From positions 744,001 through 808,000 of the forward strand of contig JAEVYT010000030.1 of the NCBI GenBank assembly GCA_023392615.1: a stretch of DNA of 64,000 bases, given 5' to 3'. The first letter of the stretch is position 1; each line of letters begins with the position of its first letter. The position numbers were made by a program, and so were the translations under genes. This document shows, piece after piece, positions 8,741 to 18,196 of this stretch. The notes below the pieces were generated by a model. That model ran no database searches and was not told the origin of the DNA. It saw only the letters and a list, made by a program, of their open reading frames with translations. This stretch comes from Bacillota bacterium. GTDB taxonomy: Bacteria; Bacillota; Clostridia; Lachnospirales; Lachnospiraceae.

Positions 8741-11398
8741 TCAACCAGGATATTTCTTAAACAAATCTAGCAATGTATTGTAAATGGTTTTTGCTGCTGT
8801 ATCCTGTTTCGCGCTATTGGTAATCATTGCTAAATCACTCGAATTAGAAATGAATCCTAGTTCAATCAATACGGCTGGAACACTATTTCTTTTTGTGACG
8901 TAAAGTGCATCTTGTTTTACCCCTCGATTTGTAGAGCCGAGCGCCTTGCATATATTATTAACAAAGTTGGTTGCCATCATTTTACTGGTTAAGCCTGCTT
9001 TGTTTGGTGAATTATTATCGGAGGAATAAAATACTTCAGTTCCCTTAGCGCTCGCTGCATTGAGGGCTGAGTTCATATGTAAACTTACAAATAGATCTGC
9101 ACCTACTTTTGATGCAAAGGCAGCACGATCTTCTAAGGAGATATCATAATCTGCTGTTCGTGTATAATAAACCTTAAGTTTGGAAGGGTCTTGATTGAAG
9201 TACTTCTTTCCGATCGTGTAGAGAATTTTGAAATTGATATCTTTTTCATAATATCCTTGATTCTTTGCACCAACTGCAGCTCCGCCATGACCGGGATCTA
9301 ATACGACGATATTCTTATATATTTCATTCGGATTTCCCACTCTTATATATAAATTCTTGGAATCGGTAGCTAATTCATATCCTTGAATCTTCGTTGTGGT
9401 AAACTTAATTTCGGTATAACCGCTGCTGTTTAATGATACGGATCTACCGGATACAGTCTTTGAAGTTTCGGAGATTGCCTTCTTCTGATAAAAGCTTCTA
9501 TAATCTCCTTTCATTCGTATAACAAAGTAGTTCTTGTAGTAAAAGTCTTCATCGGTTATGGTGGACATATTTAACTCCGATGATAAAGGAATTACAATTT
9601 CATATTTGCTTTTGTCCACAACAACTGAAATATGTGATTCTTGCAATATCAGCTTAAACTTTTTGCCGTTTTGCTCTACACGATAAGTGTATCCAGCCTT
9701 CATAGTAAGTATAATTTGAGTTTTTCCGCTTGAAGTTGTAGATGATACCTTGCTTATGTACTTCGTATTCTTTATATCAGAGGACAAAGATCCTATTCCG
9801 TTTAAACAATCCGGTGAATCGATTGTAATCTTAGTGCCGGAAGTTGAAACTGAGGCATGCATATTATCTACTGATTCGATAACCATATATTCTGCTTCAC
9901 TGTTAGTTCCTATTAAGACAGATTTTAATGTATTTGTGTAAACAGTAACCATCAACGATTTTTTATCAGATGAAAAAGAAAGAGCATATTGATAATAATT
10001 CTGCCGAAGGTTGAGTTCAATGGCTACACTAGAGCTGGACGATTTGTTTGTCGTTTTAATGGAAGAGACCAGCTTGCTATTGGCAGTAGTAAAATGATTT
10101 GTGGGATTTGAAGCACTAGTATAGGATGCTTGTAAAGTGATCGTCTTACCGGAACTAGAAGATGAAATCGCTCCAAAACCAGTGGAACTTACTAATACAA
10201 ACGTTTCTGTATTCGGTTTTGTATTTGCGGTGCTTTGACTGATACTTGTTAGTTTGCCTACTTTTTTAATGGTGGACGAAAGAGAATGAACGCCGGTTGG
10301 TATAGCGTAATTTTTTGTTGCTGCAATCCATTCTTTTAAAATAATACCTGTATCCGTAACATCACCATCATCACCTAATTCTGGCTCTTTTGTTGGCGTT
10401 TTAGGTGGTGAATTTTTTACGATAACAGAGGTACGTGTTGAATTATTCCAGTTATATTTATATCCTAGAGTTGTTGTAGTAAATGTTCCGGGAACTAAAA
10501 CATAAGAATTACCTGTTTCTTTATTCGTTAATAAAACAGGTGCAGTAGGTAGAGATTTCTTTGCGTTATTTACATAAGCTGTTTTGCTACCGATCGTCAT
10601 TGTGATTACAGTATTATTCTTTTTGAGTGTAATCTTTTTTGATTTGGAATCATAATTATAGCTAGCTTTTATGGTGGAATCTGCAAACACTGTTTTAGCA
10701 AGAAGTAACACATTATTATTTAAGATAATATTTGGTTGAGCAGCTAAATTAACACTTTTGCCATCAATCGTTACTTTTACCTGTGGGCCGCTGTATTCAT
10801 ATTTTGCTCCGCTGTTAATTGATATCATGATAGTCTTTTTGACTATTGCGACTGTGCTTTTGGAGCTATTCCATGTATAGCCAAGGCCAAAAGTAGAAGC
10901 TACAAATTTTGACGGAACTAAAATCTTGGTTTTATTTGCTGTTACATATTTGACCTTCATCGGTGCAACAGACAACGATACGGATTTCCCGTTTACTGTA
11001 GCTTTCGTGCTGCCAACTTTCATCACTATTTTTTTACCGTACTTTGAGATTGTTATAGTGTTCTTTTTGGAATCATAGGAGCAGTCAGCGGCAATTCTGG
11101 AGCTGTTAAATATATCATCATATGGTTGCATGGATACGCCTTTTATAAGAATACCAGGTGTGGCTGTGCTGCCTATCGTAGTACCGTTACAAGTAACCTT
11201 CACCCTTTTATCGGTGTAAGAGGTTGTTTTATTCGTAGTATAATTATATATCTTTAACCCTGAGGCTGCTTCAACTTGAACAGAAGTGATACCAATAATG
11301 ATTAACACAGTAAATAACATAATATATAATTTACCAAGAAGCTTTTTGTGCGTTTTCCCATTCGTGTTTGATATATTGTCCATGCAATATCTTATCAT
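8741..11398 (-). CDS. Exported N-acetylmuramoyl-L-alanine amidase with N-terminal stalk-protein repeats
   Basis: An 885-residue protein. The signal segment lies at about 24-44 (LYIMLFTVLIIIGITSVQVEA). Next come two or three copper-amine-oxidase-N1-like repeats (residues about 50-330, with motifs such as VLVPGTF and KYNWNNSTRTSVIV), then a Ser/Thr-rich middle with AMIN-like strands. The C-terminal Amidase_3 domain (about 690-885) shows the zinc-site motifs VLDPGHGG, a conserved YEKDINF Glu, LFVSLHMNS and VLIELGFISN. It cleaves the amide bond between MurNAc and the stem peptide. The start is preceded by GGAAGGAG. Confidence 0.9.
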   Translation of the reverse strand: MIRYCMDNISNTNGKTHKKLLGKLYIMLFTVLIIIGITSVQVEAASGLKIYNYTTNKTTSYTDKRVKVTCNGTTIGSTATPGILIKGVSMQPYDDIFNSSRIAADCSYDSKKNTITISKYGKKIVMKVGSTKATVNGKSVSLSVAPMKVKYVTANKTKILVPSKFVASTFGLGYTWNSSKSTVAIVKKTIMISINSGAKYEYSGPQVKVTIDGKSVNLAAQPNIILNNNVLLLAKTVFADSTIKASYNYDSKSKKITLKKNNTVITMTIGSKTAYVNNAKKSLPTAPVLLTNKETGNSYVLVPGTFTTTTLGYKYNWNNSTRTSVIVKNSPPKTPTKEPELGDDGDVTDTGIILKEWIAATKNYAIPTGVHSLSSTIKKVGKLTSISQSTANTKPNTETFVLVSSTGFGAISSSSSGKTITLQASYTSASNPTNHFTTANSKLVSSIKTTNKSSSSSVAIELNLRQNYYQYALSFSSDKKSLMVTVYTNTLKSVLIGTNSEAEYMVIESVDNMHASVSTSGTKITIDSPDCLNGIGSLSSDIKNTKYISKVSSTTSSGKTQIILTMKAGYTYRVEQNGKKFKLILQESHISVVVDKSKYEIVIPLSSELNMSTITDEDFYYKNYFVIRMKGDYRSFYQKKAISETSKTVSGRSVSLNSSGYTEIKFTTTKIQGYELATDSKNLYIRVGNPNEIYKNIVVLDPGHGGAAVGAKNQGYYEKDINFKILYTIGKKYFNQDPSKLKVYYTRTADYDISLEDRAAFASKVGADLFVSLHMNSALNAASAKGTEVFYSSDNNSPNKAGLTSKMMATNFVNNICKALGSTNRGVKQDALYVTKRNSVPAVLIELGFISNSSDLAMITNSAKQDTAAKTIYNTLLDLFKKYPG

Positions 11399-11899
11399 AT
11401 CGTAAACTCCTTCCCACCATCAAAATACCTTATTAAATATTACAATAATGTTAAATCGTGTTAAAAGTGTGTCATATCAGAAAAAACAACAAAAAATCTT
11501 TGAAAATTTTATATAATCCTATCATAGATTTATTGGTTGTTATACTATATCATTGCCTTCATCGCGTTATAATTGTTGGGTCTACGTCTGTAGAACTAAC
11601 AATTCCTAATATAAAAATATATTCTAGGAGTGTAGAATCGATTTCTTTATCAATAAGATGATCCACGATTCAATTGTTACAAATATAGAATATGTATTCT
11701 ATAGCCATAGAATACATATTCGGATTATTCTATGTTTTAATATTAATTTATAACGAGATATTTCTGTTCTACCATAGAGGTTAATATTTGTTTGTAAATG
11801 AAGAATATTGCACATACTATAACCAATGGTTTTCACTTTTGATTAAATATGTTATAATGACAAATATTACAGAGCGGCGAAAGGTATGGTAACATTATC
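11399..11899. other. Gene-poor AT-rich stretch with repeated TAGAAT/ATTCTA half-sites
   Basis: No convincing gene is present in these 501 bases. The segment 11621-11735 contains several TAGAAT and ATTCTA elements. They include ATTCTA-6-TAGAAT at 11621-11638 and a perfect 13-bp inverted repeat, GAATATGTATTCT at 11688-11700 with AGAATACATATTC at 11709-11721. A third ATTCT follows near 11727. This could be an operator cluster for the divergent amidase and ttcA genes, or a cruciform. Confidence 0.5.
11830..11858 (+). promoter_or_regulatory. Probable sigma-A promoter of ttcA
   Basis: A perfect TATAAT box (11853-11858) stands 41 bases before the ttcA start, with TTTTCA 17 bases further upstream as a weak -35 box. 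Confidence 0.5.
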
Positions 11900-12640
11900 A
11901 TGAAATTACAGCAGTTACTGAGTTATACTAGAAAAGCAGTTGACGAATATAATATGATTCAGAATGGTGATAAGATTGCGATCGGTGTATCGGGGGGCAA
12001 AGATAGTTTGACTCTTTTATATGCATTATCCGGCTTACGGCGTTTTTATCCCAAGCAATTTGAGATTGAGGCAATAACTGTTAGTATGGGCTTTGAGGAT
12101 ATGGATTTTACCGCAGTAAAAACACTCTGTCAGGAACTTGAAATTGATTATACAGTTGTAGAAACAGATATTGCAGATATTGTATTCACTCATAGGAAAG
12201 AAAATAACCCTTGTTCGCTCTGCGCTAAGATGAGAAAAGGAGCTTTTAATACTAGAGCGAAGGAATTAGGGTGTAACAAAGCAGCCTATGCACACCATTA
12301 CGATGATGTGATTGAAACAATGATGATGTCATTAATCTATGAAGGTAGATTCCACTGCTTCTCTCCTGTGACTTATCTTGAACGTGCTGATATTACTCTA
12401 ATTCGACCGATGATATATGTGGAGGAACGAGACATCAAAGGCTTTCGTAATATTCATAACTTACCGGTAGTAAAAAATCCTTGTCCAGTGGACGGATATA
12501 CAAAACGTGAATATATAAAACAGCTCATAAAAACCCTCGGATCAGAAAGCCCAGGATTGAAAGAACGATTGTTCCACGCAATTTCTTGCAGTAAGATTGA
12601 TGGTTGGAATTGTGAGGAAGAAAAATCCAAAACGGAATAA
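11900..12640 (+). CDS. ttcA: TtcA-like tRNA 2-thiocytidine synthetase (PP-loop ATPase)
   Basis: A 246-residue PP-loop ATPase with SGGKDS at residues 31-36, the first Cys pair in PCSLCAKMRKG (about 103-106), HHYDDVIET (about 135) and a further Cys in NPCPVDG. This is the TtcA pattern: an Fe-S cluster enzyme that adenylates cytidine 32 of some tRNAs and replaces its 2-oxygen with sulfur. Related TtcA-family enzymes on other substrates cannot be excluded. The gene is monocistronic by spacing, and a short ATGATAGAAATA-type tandem repeat follows the stop. Confidence 0.82.
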   Translation: MKLQQLLSYTRKAVDEYNMIQNGDKIAIGVSGGKDSLTLLYALSGLRRFYPKQFEIEAITVSMGFEDMDFTAVKTLCQELEIDYTVVETDIADIVFTHRKENNPCSLCAKMRKGAFNTRAKELGCNKAAYAHHYDDVIETMMMSLIYEGRFHCFSPVTYLERADITLIRPMIYVEERDIKGFRNIHNLPVVKNPCPVDGYTKREYIKQLIKTLGSESPGLKERLFHAISCSKIDGWNCEEEKSKTE

Positions 12641-12882
12641 TATGATAGAAATAATATGATAGAAATAATATGAAATGGAATAACAAATATAGCAAACATA
12701 ATAATATTATGTAAACCGATGTTGTATGTTCCTAAAGTATTACTATATCTCATTTAAATATGATGCGATGATGTGTTAAAGTCTGGGTCGATTTGTGATC
12801 AGTACTGATATAACACAAACAAGTTTTTTGAATTTGTCATTAAGTATCACACAAATCTGTTATTTAGTATCAGGAGGATATT

Positions 12883-13935
12883 ATGTCAGAACGAAATTAT
12901 CATGATCAAATTAATATAGATAACACCGAACGCCTTCGTACCTTGCTAGAGGATTTGCCACGCTTTTGTAAGCATTTTTTCAGAGGAATTGAACCAACAA
13001 CCTCCTCTCGCACCAGAATTGCGTATGCATATGATTTAAATGTATTCTTTGAATTTTTAATGAAATCAAATCCCACCTTAAAAGACACACGAATTCAGGA
13101 TATTAATATTGAAATATTAGATCAAATTAAAGCCATTGATATTGAAGAATATCTAGATTACCTGAGTTATTATCGATCAGAGAATAAAGAAAGACTGAAT
13201 ACCGAGAATGGGAAAAAGCGCAAATTAGTATCCCTTCGCAGCTTCTATAATTACTATTTTAAAAAGGAAATGATTAATACAAATCCTGCTTCTTTAATTA
13301 ATGTACCTAAGCTACATGAGAAAGCGATTGTTAGGCTTGAAATCGATGAGGTGGCTAAGTTATTAGACGAAGTGGAAACAGCCCAGAATATGACGAAGAA
13401 ACAACAAGCCTTTCATGCGAAAACTAAATTGCGAGATCTGGCTATGATGACTCTCCTACTTGGAACCGGTATTCGTGTATCCGAATGTGTAGGACTTGAT
13501 ATCAATGATGTGGATTTTGAAAACAATGGAGTAAAAATCAGAAGAAAAGGTGGCTATGAGGTTATTGTCTACTTTGGGGATGAAGTCAGAGAAGCCTTAC
13601 TTGATTATCTTGAAGAACGTAATAAAATAATCCCTTGTGAAGGACATACGAACGCATTATTCCTCTCCATGCAATTAAAAAGAATTAATGTCCGATCCGT
13701 AGAAAACCTGGTTAAGAAGTATTCTTCTGTTATTACAAAGTTAAAGAACATTACACCGCATAAACTTCGCAGTACATATGGTACAAGTCTTTACCGTGAA
13801 ACCGGTGATATCTACCTCGTCGCTGATGTATTAGGACATAAGGACGTTAATACCACGAAGAAACACTATGCAGCGATTGAGGATCAACGAAGACGAAGTG
13901 CGGCAAAGGTGGTAAGGTTGAGGGAAAAGGAATAA
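12883..13935 (+). CDS. Tyrosine recombinase, Xer-like
   Basis: A 350-residue site-specific recombinase. An N-terminal SAM-like domain (about 20-140) precedes the catalytic domain. The catalytic set is complete: Arg in GTGIRVSE, Lys in RRKGGYE, His and Arg in TPHKLR, His in LGHKDV, and the nucleophilic Tyr in TKKHYAA. AGGAGG stands before the ATG. No att-like repeat, excisionase or phage/ICE gene is nearby. A chromosome-dimer resolvase or other housekeeping recombinase is therefore more likely than an element integrase, but a remnant role is possible. Confidence 0.85.
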   Translation: MSERNYHDQINIDNTERLRTLLEDLPRFCKHFFRGIEPTTSSRTRIAYAYDLNVFFEFLMKSNPTLKDTRIQDINIEILDQIKAIDIEEYLDYLSYYRSENKERLNTENGKKRKLVSLRSFYNYYFKKEMINTNPASLINVPKLHEKAIVRLEIDEVAKLLDEVETAQNMTKKQQAFHAKTKLRDLAMMTLLLGTGIRVSECVGLDINDVDFENNGVKIRRKGGYEVIVYFGDEVREALLDYLEERNKIIPCEGHTNALFLSMQLKRINVRSVENLVKKYSSVITKLKNITPHKLRSTYGTSLYRETGDIYLVADVLGHKDVNTTKKHYAAIEDQRRRSAAKVVRLREKE

Positions 13936-14100
13936 CTGAAATATGATTTTTTTAAAGATAATAAAATAACAAGTGAATTTCAGAGTAATACATATCATCT
14001 CATCCTATTAAGAAAAAGATATGGCATAAGCCACCTTATAAAATAGCATTAGGTTAGTAATGAATTTTACAAAATTAAAAAATCAATGCGGATAAACCAA

Positions 14101-14140
14101 GAAAGAACGACTAATAGCATAAAGCTATCGTCGTTCTTTC
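14101..14140. terminator. Bidirectional hairpin between recombinase and phosphoketolase genes
   Basis: GAAAGAACGAC pairs with GTCGTTCTTTC, with an inner ATAGC/GCTAT stem. T-rich ends lie on both sides, between two convergent genes. Confidence 0.75.
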
Positions 14141-14196
14141 TCTTGTGTTGAGTTATTAAAATGCCGAATAGTGCAGTAATTAATATAATGATTTGA

Positions 14197-16581
14197 TTAT
14201 TTTAATGCTTCCCATGTCCAGTTAACTACTTCAGGAATATCATCACCATTTTCACGGATGAAGGAGTGGTGTTTTGCAATGGTAGCGTCCATCTCAGCAA
14301 CGAATGCGTCAGCTTCTTTTGCATATACAACTTCTGCTGCTTCTTTAGCCATGTGGAAACGATCCATCTCACTTAATACTCTCATATCAAATGGAGTTGT
14401 GATGTCACCGTTCTCACGGTATCCATGGATGTATAAATTATGGTTGTTACGATTAAAGAAGATATCTCTAATCATGCCTTCATAACCGTGGAATGCGAAG
14501 ATTACCGGCTTATCTTTTGTGAAGAAGGAATCGAATTCTTCATCGGTTAAGCCTCTCTCATCCACTTTTGGACTACGTAACTTAAGAAGATCTACAACGT
14601 TGATGAAACGAATCTTTAAGTTAGGGAACTGCTTATTTAATATGGATACTGCAGCAAGTGCTTCTAAGTTTGGCTCTGTACCTGCAGCAGCGATAACTAC
14701 ATCTGGCTCACCGGATTTTGCTGTGGATGCCCAGTCAATTACTTTAAGACCCTTGTTAACAAGCTCTTCTGCCTCTGCAATGCTATAGAACTGAGGACGA
14801 GGATGTTTACTGGATACAATAACATTGATCATCTCTTCGCTTGCGAATACTTTTTCAGCAACAGCCATAAGAGAGTTTGCATCTGCAGGAAGGTATTCTC
14901 TGATGAATTCAGGTTTTTTCTCAGCTAAGTGAGTTAAGATACCTGGATCCTGGTGAGTATAACCATTGTGATCCTGCTGGAATACAGTTGAAGTAGCAAT
15001 AACATTTAAGGAAGGATAGTTCTTTCTCCATTTCTGCTCTTTTGCTTTTCTTAACCATTTGAAATGCTGAGTTAACATGGAGTCAACCACTCTTAAAAAT
15101 GCCTCGTAGCTTGCGAAGAATCCGTGACGGCCAGTTAATACATAGCCTTCTAAGATACCTTCTGCCTGATGCTCAGAAAGCTGGGAGTCAATTACACGAC
15201 CGGAAGCGGACTGCCATTCATCAAAACGCTCTTTGATTGGGCTTAACCACTGTCTCTTAGTAGCTTCGAATACAGCATTTAAACGGTTGGACTTAGATTC
15301 ATCTGGTCCAAATATTCTAAAGTTTTTTGGATTTTCTATAACAAGATCACGAACATAGTTACCAAATACAGCCATATCCTGTGCAATTACAGCACCCGGA
15401 ACGGAAGTATCCACAGCATATTCATACCAGCTAGGTAAGTTTAATTTTTCAGGATCAATACCGCCGTTTGTGATCGGATTTGTTGCCATACGTTGGTCAC
15501 CCTTCGGTGCCATCTCTTTTAACTCAGGGATGATTTGACCATCTTCTGTGAATAATTCCTGAGGTCTATAAGACATTAACCATTTTTCTAAATCAGGAAT
15601 AAATTCTGGATGATGTGCGTCTACAGGAATCGGAACCTGGTGAGCTCTAAAGGAAGCTTCGATTGGCTCGCCATCCCACTCAGCAGGACCAGTCCAGCCC
15701 TTAGGAGTACGAACGATAAGTACTGGCCATGTTGGCATAACTGCTTCTTCTGCGGAATGCTTTCTAGCTTCTTCCTGGATTGTTTTAATCTTTTCAATCG
15801 CTTTATCTAATTGCTCAGCCATCACAGGATGTACTTTATCCGGATCAGTTCCTTCTACGAATAATGGATCCCAACCCATACCTTCGAAGTATTTTGTTAA
15901 CTCTTCGTCAGTTTTTCTGGATAAGATAGTAGGATTTGAAATCTTAAATCCATTTAAGTAAAGGATCGGTAAAACTGCACCGTCAGTTACAGGGTTGATG
16001 AATACATTTGAGAACCAGCCTGCTGCTAAAGGACCAGTCTCTGCCTCGCCGTCACCTACTACTGTTGCAGCGATAACATCAGGATTATCTAAGATTGCGC
16101 CTGTTGCATGAGCTAAAGAATAACCTAACTCTCCACCTTCGTGAATGGAACCTGGTGTTTCAGGAGCTGCATGTGATGCAATACCACCTGGGAAGGAGAA
16201 TTGTTTATATAATTTTTTAAGACCTTCAATATCTTCTGTAATTTCAGGATAGATCTCACTGTAGCTACCATCAAGATAGGAATTAGAAACCATAACCTGA
16301 CCGCCGTGACCAGGTCCTTCGATATAGAACATATTTAAATCATACTTGTTGATTGCACGATTTAAGTGAGCATATATGAAGTTCTGACCGGAAATAGTAC
16401 CCCAGTGTCCGATTGGATGCACTTTTAAATCGGTAACCTCTAACGGTCTTTGTAATAACGGATTATCTTTTAAATATAACTGTCCTACAGAAATAAAGTT
16501 TGCTGCTCTCCAGAACGCGTCAACTTTTTTTAAGTAGTCTGATGAATCATACATTTCAGATTTGTTCAATAATGAAATCAT
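14197..16581 (-). CDS. xfp: Xylulose-5-phosphate/fructose-6-phosphate phosphoketolase
   Basis: A 794-residue thiamine-diphosphate enzyme of normal family length. It splits xylulose-5-P (and often fructose-6-P) with phosphate into acetyl-phosphate plus glyceraldehyde-3-P or erythrose-4-P. Characteristic blocks are HPIGHWGTISGQNFIY (55-70), EGPGHGGQ (88-95), the diphosphate-binding GDGEAETGPLAAGW (176-189), and FQQDHNGYTHQDPG in the second half. TATGGAGG precedes the start. The ROK repressor gene lies upstream in the same direction, with a XylR-like dyad between them, which points to control by pentose availability. Confidence 0.95.
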   Translation of the reverse strand: MISLLNKSEMYDSSDYLKKVDAFWRAANFISVGQLYLKDNPLLQRPLEVTDLKVHPIGHWGTISGQNFIYAHLNRAINKYDLNMFYIEGPGHGGQVMVSNSYLDGSYSEIYPEITEDIEGLKKLYKQFSFPGGIASHAAPETPGSIHEGGELGYSLAHATGAILDNPDVIAATVVGDGEAETGPLAAGWFSNVFINPVTDGAVLPILYLNGFKISNPTILSRKTDEELTKYFEGMGWDPLFVEGTDPDKVHPVMAEQLDKAIEKIKTIQEEARKHSAEEAVMPTWPVLIVRTPKGWTGPAEWDGEPIEASFRAHQVPIPVDAHHPEFIPDLEKWLMSYRPQELFTEDGQIIPELKEMAPKGDQRMATNPITNGGIDPEKLNLPSWYEYAVDTSVPGAVIAQDMAVFGNYVRDLVIENPKNFRIFGPDESKSNRLNAVFEATKRQWLSPIKERFDEWQSASGRVIDSQLSEHQAEGILEGYVLTGRHGFFASYEAFLRVVDSMLTQHFKWLRKAKEQKWRKNYPSLNVIATSTVFQQDHNGYTHQDPGILTHLAEKKPEFIREYLPADANSLMAVAEKVFASEEMINVIVSSKHPRPQFYSIAEAEELVNKGLKVIDWASTAKSGEPDVVIAAAGTEPNLEALAAVSILNKQFPNLKIRFINVVDLLKLRSPKVDERGLTDEEFDSFFTKDKPVIFAFHGYEGMIRDIFFNRNNHNLYIHGYRENGDITTPFDMRVLSEMDRFHMAKEAAEVVYAKEADAFVAEMDATIAKHHSFIRENGDDIPEVVNWTWEALK

Positions 16582-16603
16582 ATTATACCTCCATAATAAT
16601 GTT

Positions 16604-16624
16604 AGTTAGTTGTGCTAACAAACT
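16604..16624. promoter_or_regulatory. XylR/ROK-type operator candidate before phosphoketolase
   Basis: AGTTAGTT, five bases, AACAAACT forms a dyad with one mismatch, 23 bases upstream of the phosphoketolase start codon. It closely resembles Firmicute XylR operators (AGTTTGTTT and its complement). The neighbouring ROK repressor is the obvious candidate to bind it. Confidence 0.55.
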
Positions 16625-16716
16625 CTTCATAATGTATTCTACACGATTGTGAAAATTCTAACAAGCACAATATTTCGCCGATTTTTCAAATCTTTTGTAT
16701 AAATTGAATAAAATAA

Positions 16717-16749
16717 AAAGCAAAAATTCCCTAATGGAATTTTTGCTTT
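16717..16749 (-). terminator. Rho-independent terminator after the ROK repressor gene
   Basis: A perfect 14-bp stem (AAAGCAAAAATTCC with GGAATTTTTGCTTT) encloses a 5-base loop, with a T-rich tail on the minus strand, 31 bases after the repressor stop. Confidence 0.85.
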
Positions 16750-16779
16750 CGAAAAAAAGTGAAAATTTATTAACATTTA

Positions 16780-17961
16780 TCAAATATCTTCTGTTTTTTC
16801 CTCGTTTTTTGAACAAAATTTCAGGTGTTTTACTTGAAGAAAATTTTTAATTACATTAGCACAAGCGCCATGAAGGATTGCTTTTGAACCAAAACTGGAA
16901 TTTTTTATTATAATATTCCGACTAAAGAAGCTTTGCATAAAATCTTGGATTTGATTTATCATCTCAGGTATTCTAAAAATGATTGGGCTGTTAATATATA
17001 CCACATCAGGTGAATACGAAACTACTATGTTATTTATAGCGATAGCTAAATATTTTGACATCTGCGTACTAAGTGTGGCTGCTGCTTTCTCACCTTCATA
17101 GTATGCTTTTTGAAGTATATCTGGAGTTGCATTTGTGATACCAGTAATCTCTTCATATTGCTCTAGTATACTTGATTCTGAACAATATAATTCCAAACAT
17201 CCATGGTTGCCACATCTGCAAGGTTTCCCATCCGGAAACAAAATAGTATGTCCTATCTCACCGGCCATACCATTCATACCGGTATATAGATCTCCGTTAT
17301 TTATGATCCCTACACCAATACCGGTATGAATACTTAAACAAACTAAATTTTTGTGTGTTGATGAGAATGTGTTCTCAGCTAATGCTGTTAAATTTGCTTC
17401 GTTTTCAATATAAATAGGGTATTTGAAACGTTCACTGATTTCTTTTTTTAAGTCGATTTTATCCAAATCATATTGTGAGGAGAATATGATTTTGTTGTTG
17501 AGTGTAATGCCATGCACAGCGATTGTAATTCCGGTAATTCCATATATAGAATCCGCTTTTATCGATTCCACTTCATGAATTACATTTTCAATATGGGATA
17601 CTGCATTTTGACTATTTATCTCTAGCTCTCTATGTATATTAAGATAAATTCGTATTCCGTTTATATAAAATAATGAAACTGCGATATAGGTTGCACCTAA
17701 ATCTATAGCGACACATAATCCGGCTTTATAATTCATTTGAAGCATGGTTGGTTTTCTACCTCCGGCACTAGTGCTGTTACCAACTCCCACTTCTTCTATC
17801 AATTCGTTATCCAATAACTCTTTGATAATTTCAGAAACAGTCGCTTTATTGATATTAGTAAGCTTTGAGAGTTCTACACGTGATATAGGTTGATTACTAA
17901 TAATCTGCTCAATTATCACAGAACGGTTCTGCTTACGAATTGAATGTTTGTCAATTACCAT
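16780..17961 (-). CDS. ROK-family transcriptional repressor, XylR-like
   Basis: A 393-residue repressor. The N-terminal winged helix (about 10-65) contains ISRVELSKLTNINKATVSEII, followed by the GGRKP linker seen in NagC/XylR proteins. The sugar-kinase-like ROK domain has AIDLGATYIAVS (about 91), a GIGVGI loop and the zinc motif GHTILFPDGKPCRCGNHGC (about 238-256). It binds DNA without sugar and lets go when a sugar such as xylose binds. The phosphoketolase gene downstream and the XylR-like dyad before it suggest a pentose-responsive role. Confidence 0.85.
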   Translation of the reverse strand: MVIDKHSIRKQNRSVIIEQIISNQPISRVELSKLTNINKATVSEIIKELLDNELIEEVGVGNSTSAGGRKPTMLQMNYKAGLCVAIDLGATYIAVSLFYINGIRIYLNIHRELEINSQNAVSHIENVIHEVESIKADSIYGITGITIAVHGITLNNKIIFSSQYDLDKIDLKKEISERFKYPIYIENEANLTALAENTFSSTHKNLVCLSIHTGIGVGIINNGDLYTGMNGMAGEIGHTILFPDGKPCRCGNHGCLELYCSESSILEQYEEITGITNATPDILQKAYYEGEKAAATLSTQMSKYLAIAINNIVVSYSPDVVYINSPIIFRIPEMINQIQDFMQSFFSRNIIIKNSSFGSKAILHGACANVIKNFLQVKHLKFCSKNEEKTEDI

Positions 17962-18066
17962 CTTTCTCTTAACCCCTCTTTTTCATTCATGTGACGATAT
18001 TAATCATTCTACAGCACTTTTTCGGTTACATCAACTGTAATTATCTAAATTATGCCATGGTATAAA

Positions 18067-18196
18067 AATAGGCTGAAGCAAAACAATAATTCTCTACAAT
18101 GAACAATGTTATATGCCTCACACTACCATCCTAGAAGACAGTGTATATGGCATAATAACATTGCACATATCAATTATTATAATGTATCAACCTATT
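18067..18196. repeat. Long nested imperfect palindrome
   Basis: The core pairs CAATGTTAT...ATGCC..ACACT (18104-18124) with AGTGT....GGCATA.ATAACATTG (18140-18163). Outer arms AATAATT/AATTATT (18085-18091 and 18172-18178) and AATAGG/CCTATT close it. The right end overlaps the last codons of the zinc-ribbon gene. It may terminate transcription from that gene, or be a small MITE-like repeat. Confidence 0.55.

Noticed and set aside
11458..11661. A 67-codon frame upstream of ttcA
   Set aside because: No ribosome site, poor composition, and it covers a repeat-rich regulatory stretch.
12883..13935. Integrase of a genomic island
   Set aside because: No att repeats, tRNA gene, excisionase or cargo genes nearby; flanks are housekeeping genes.
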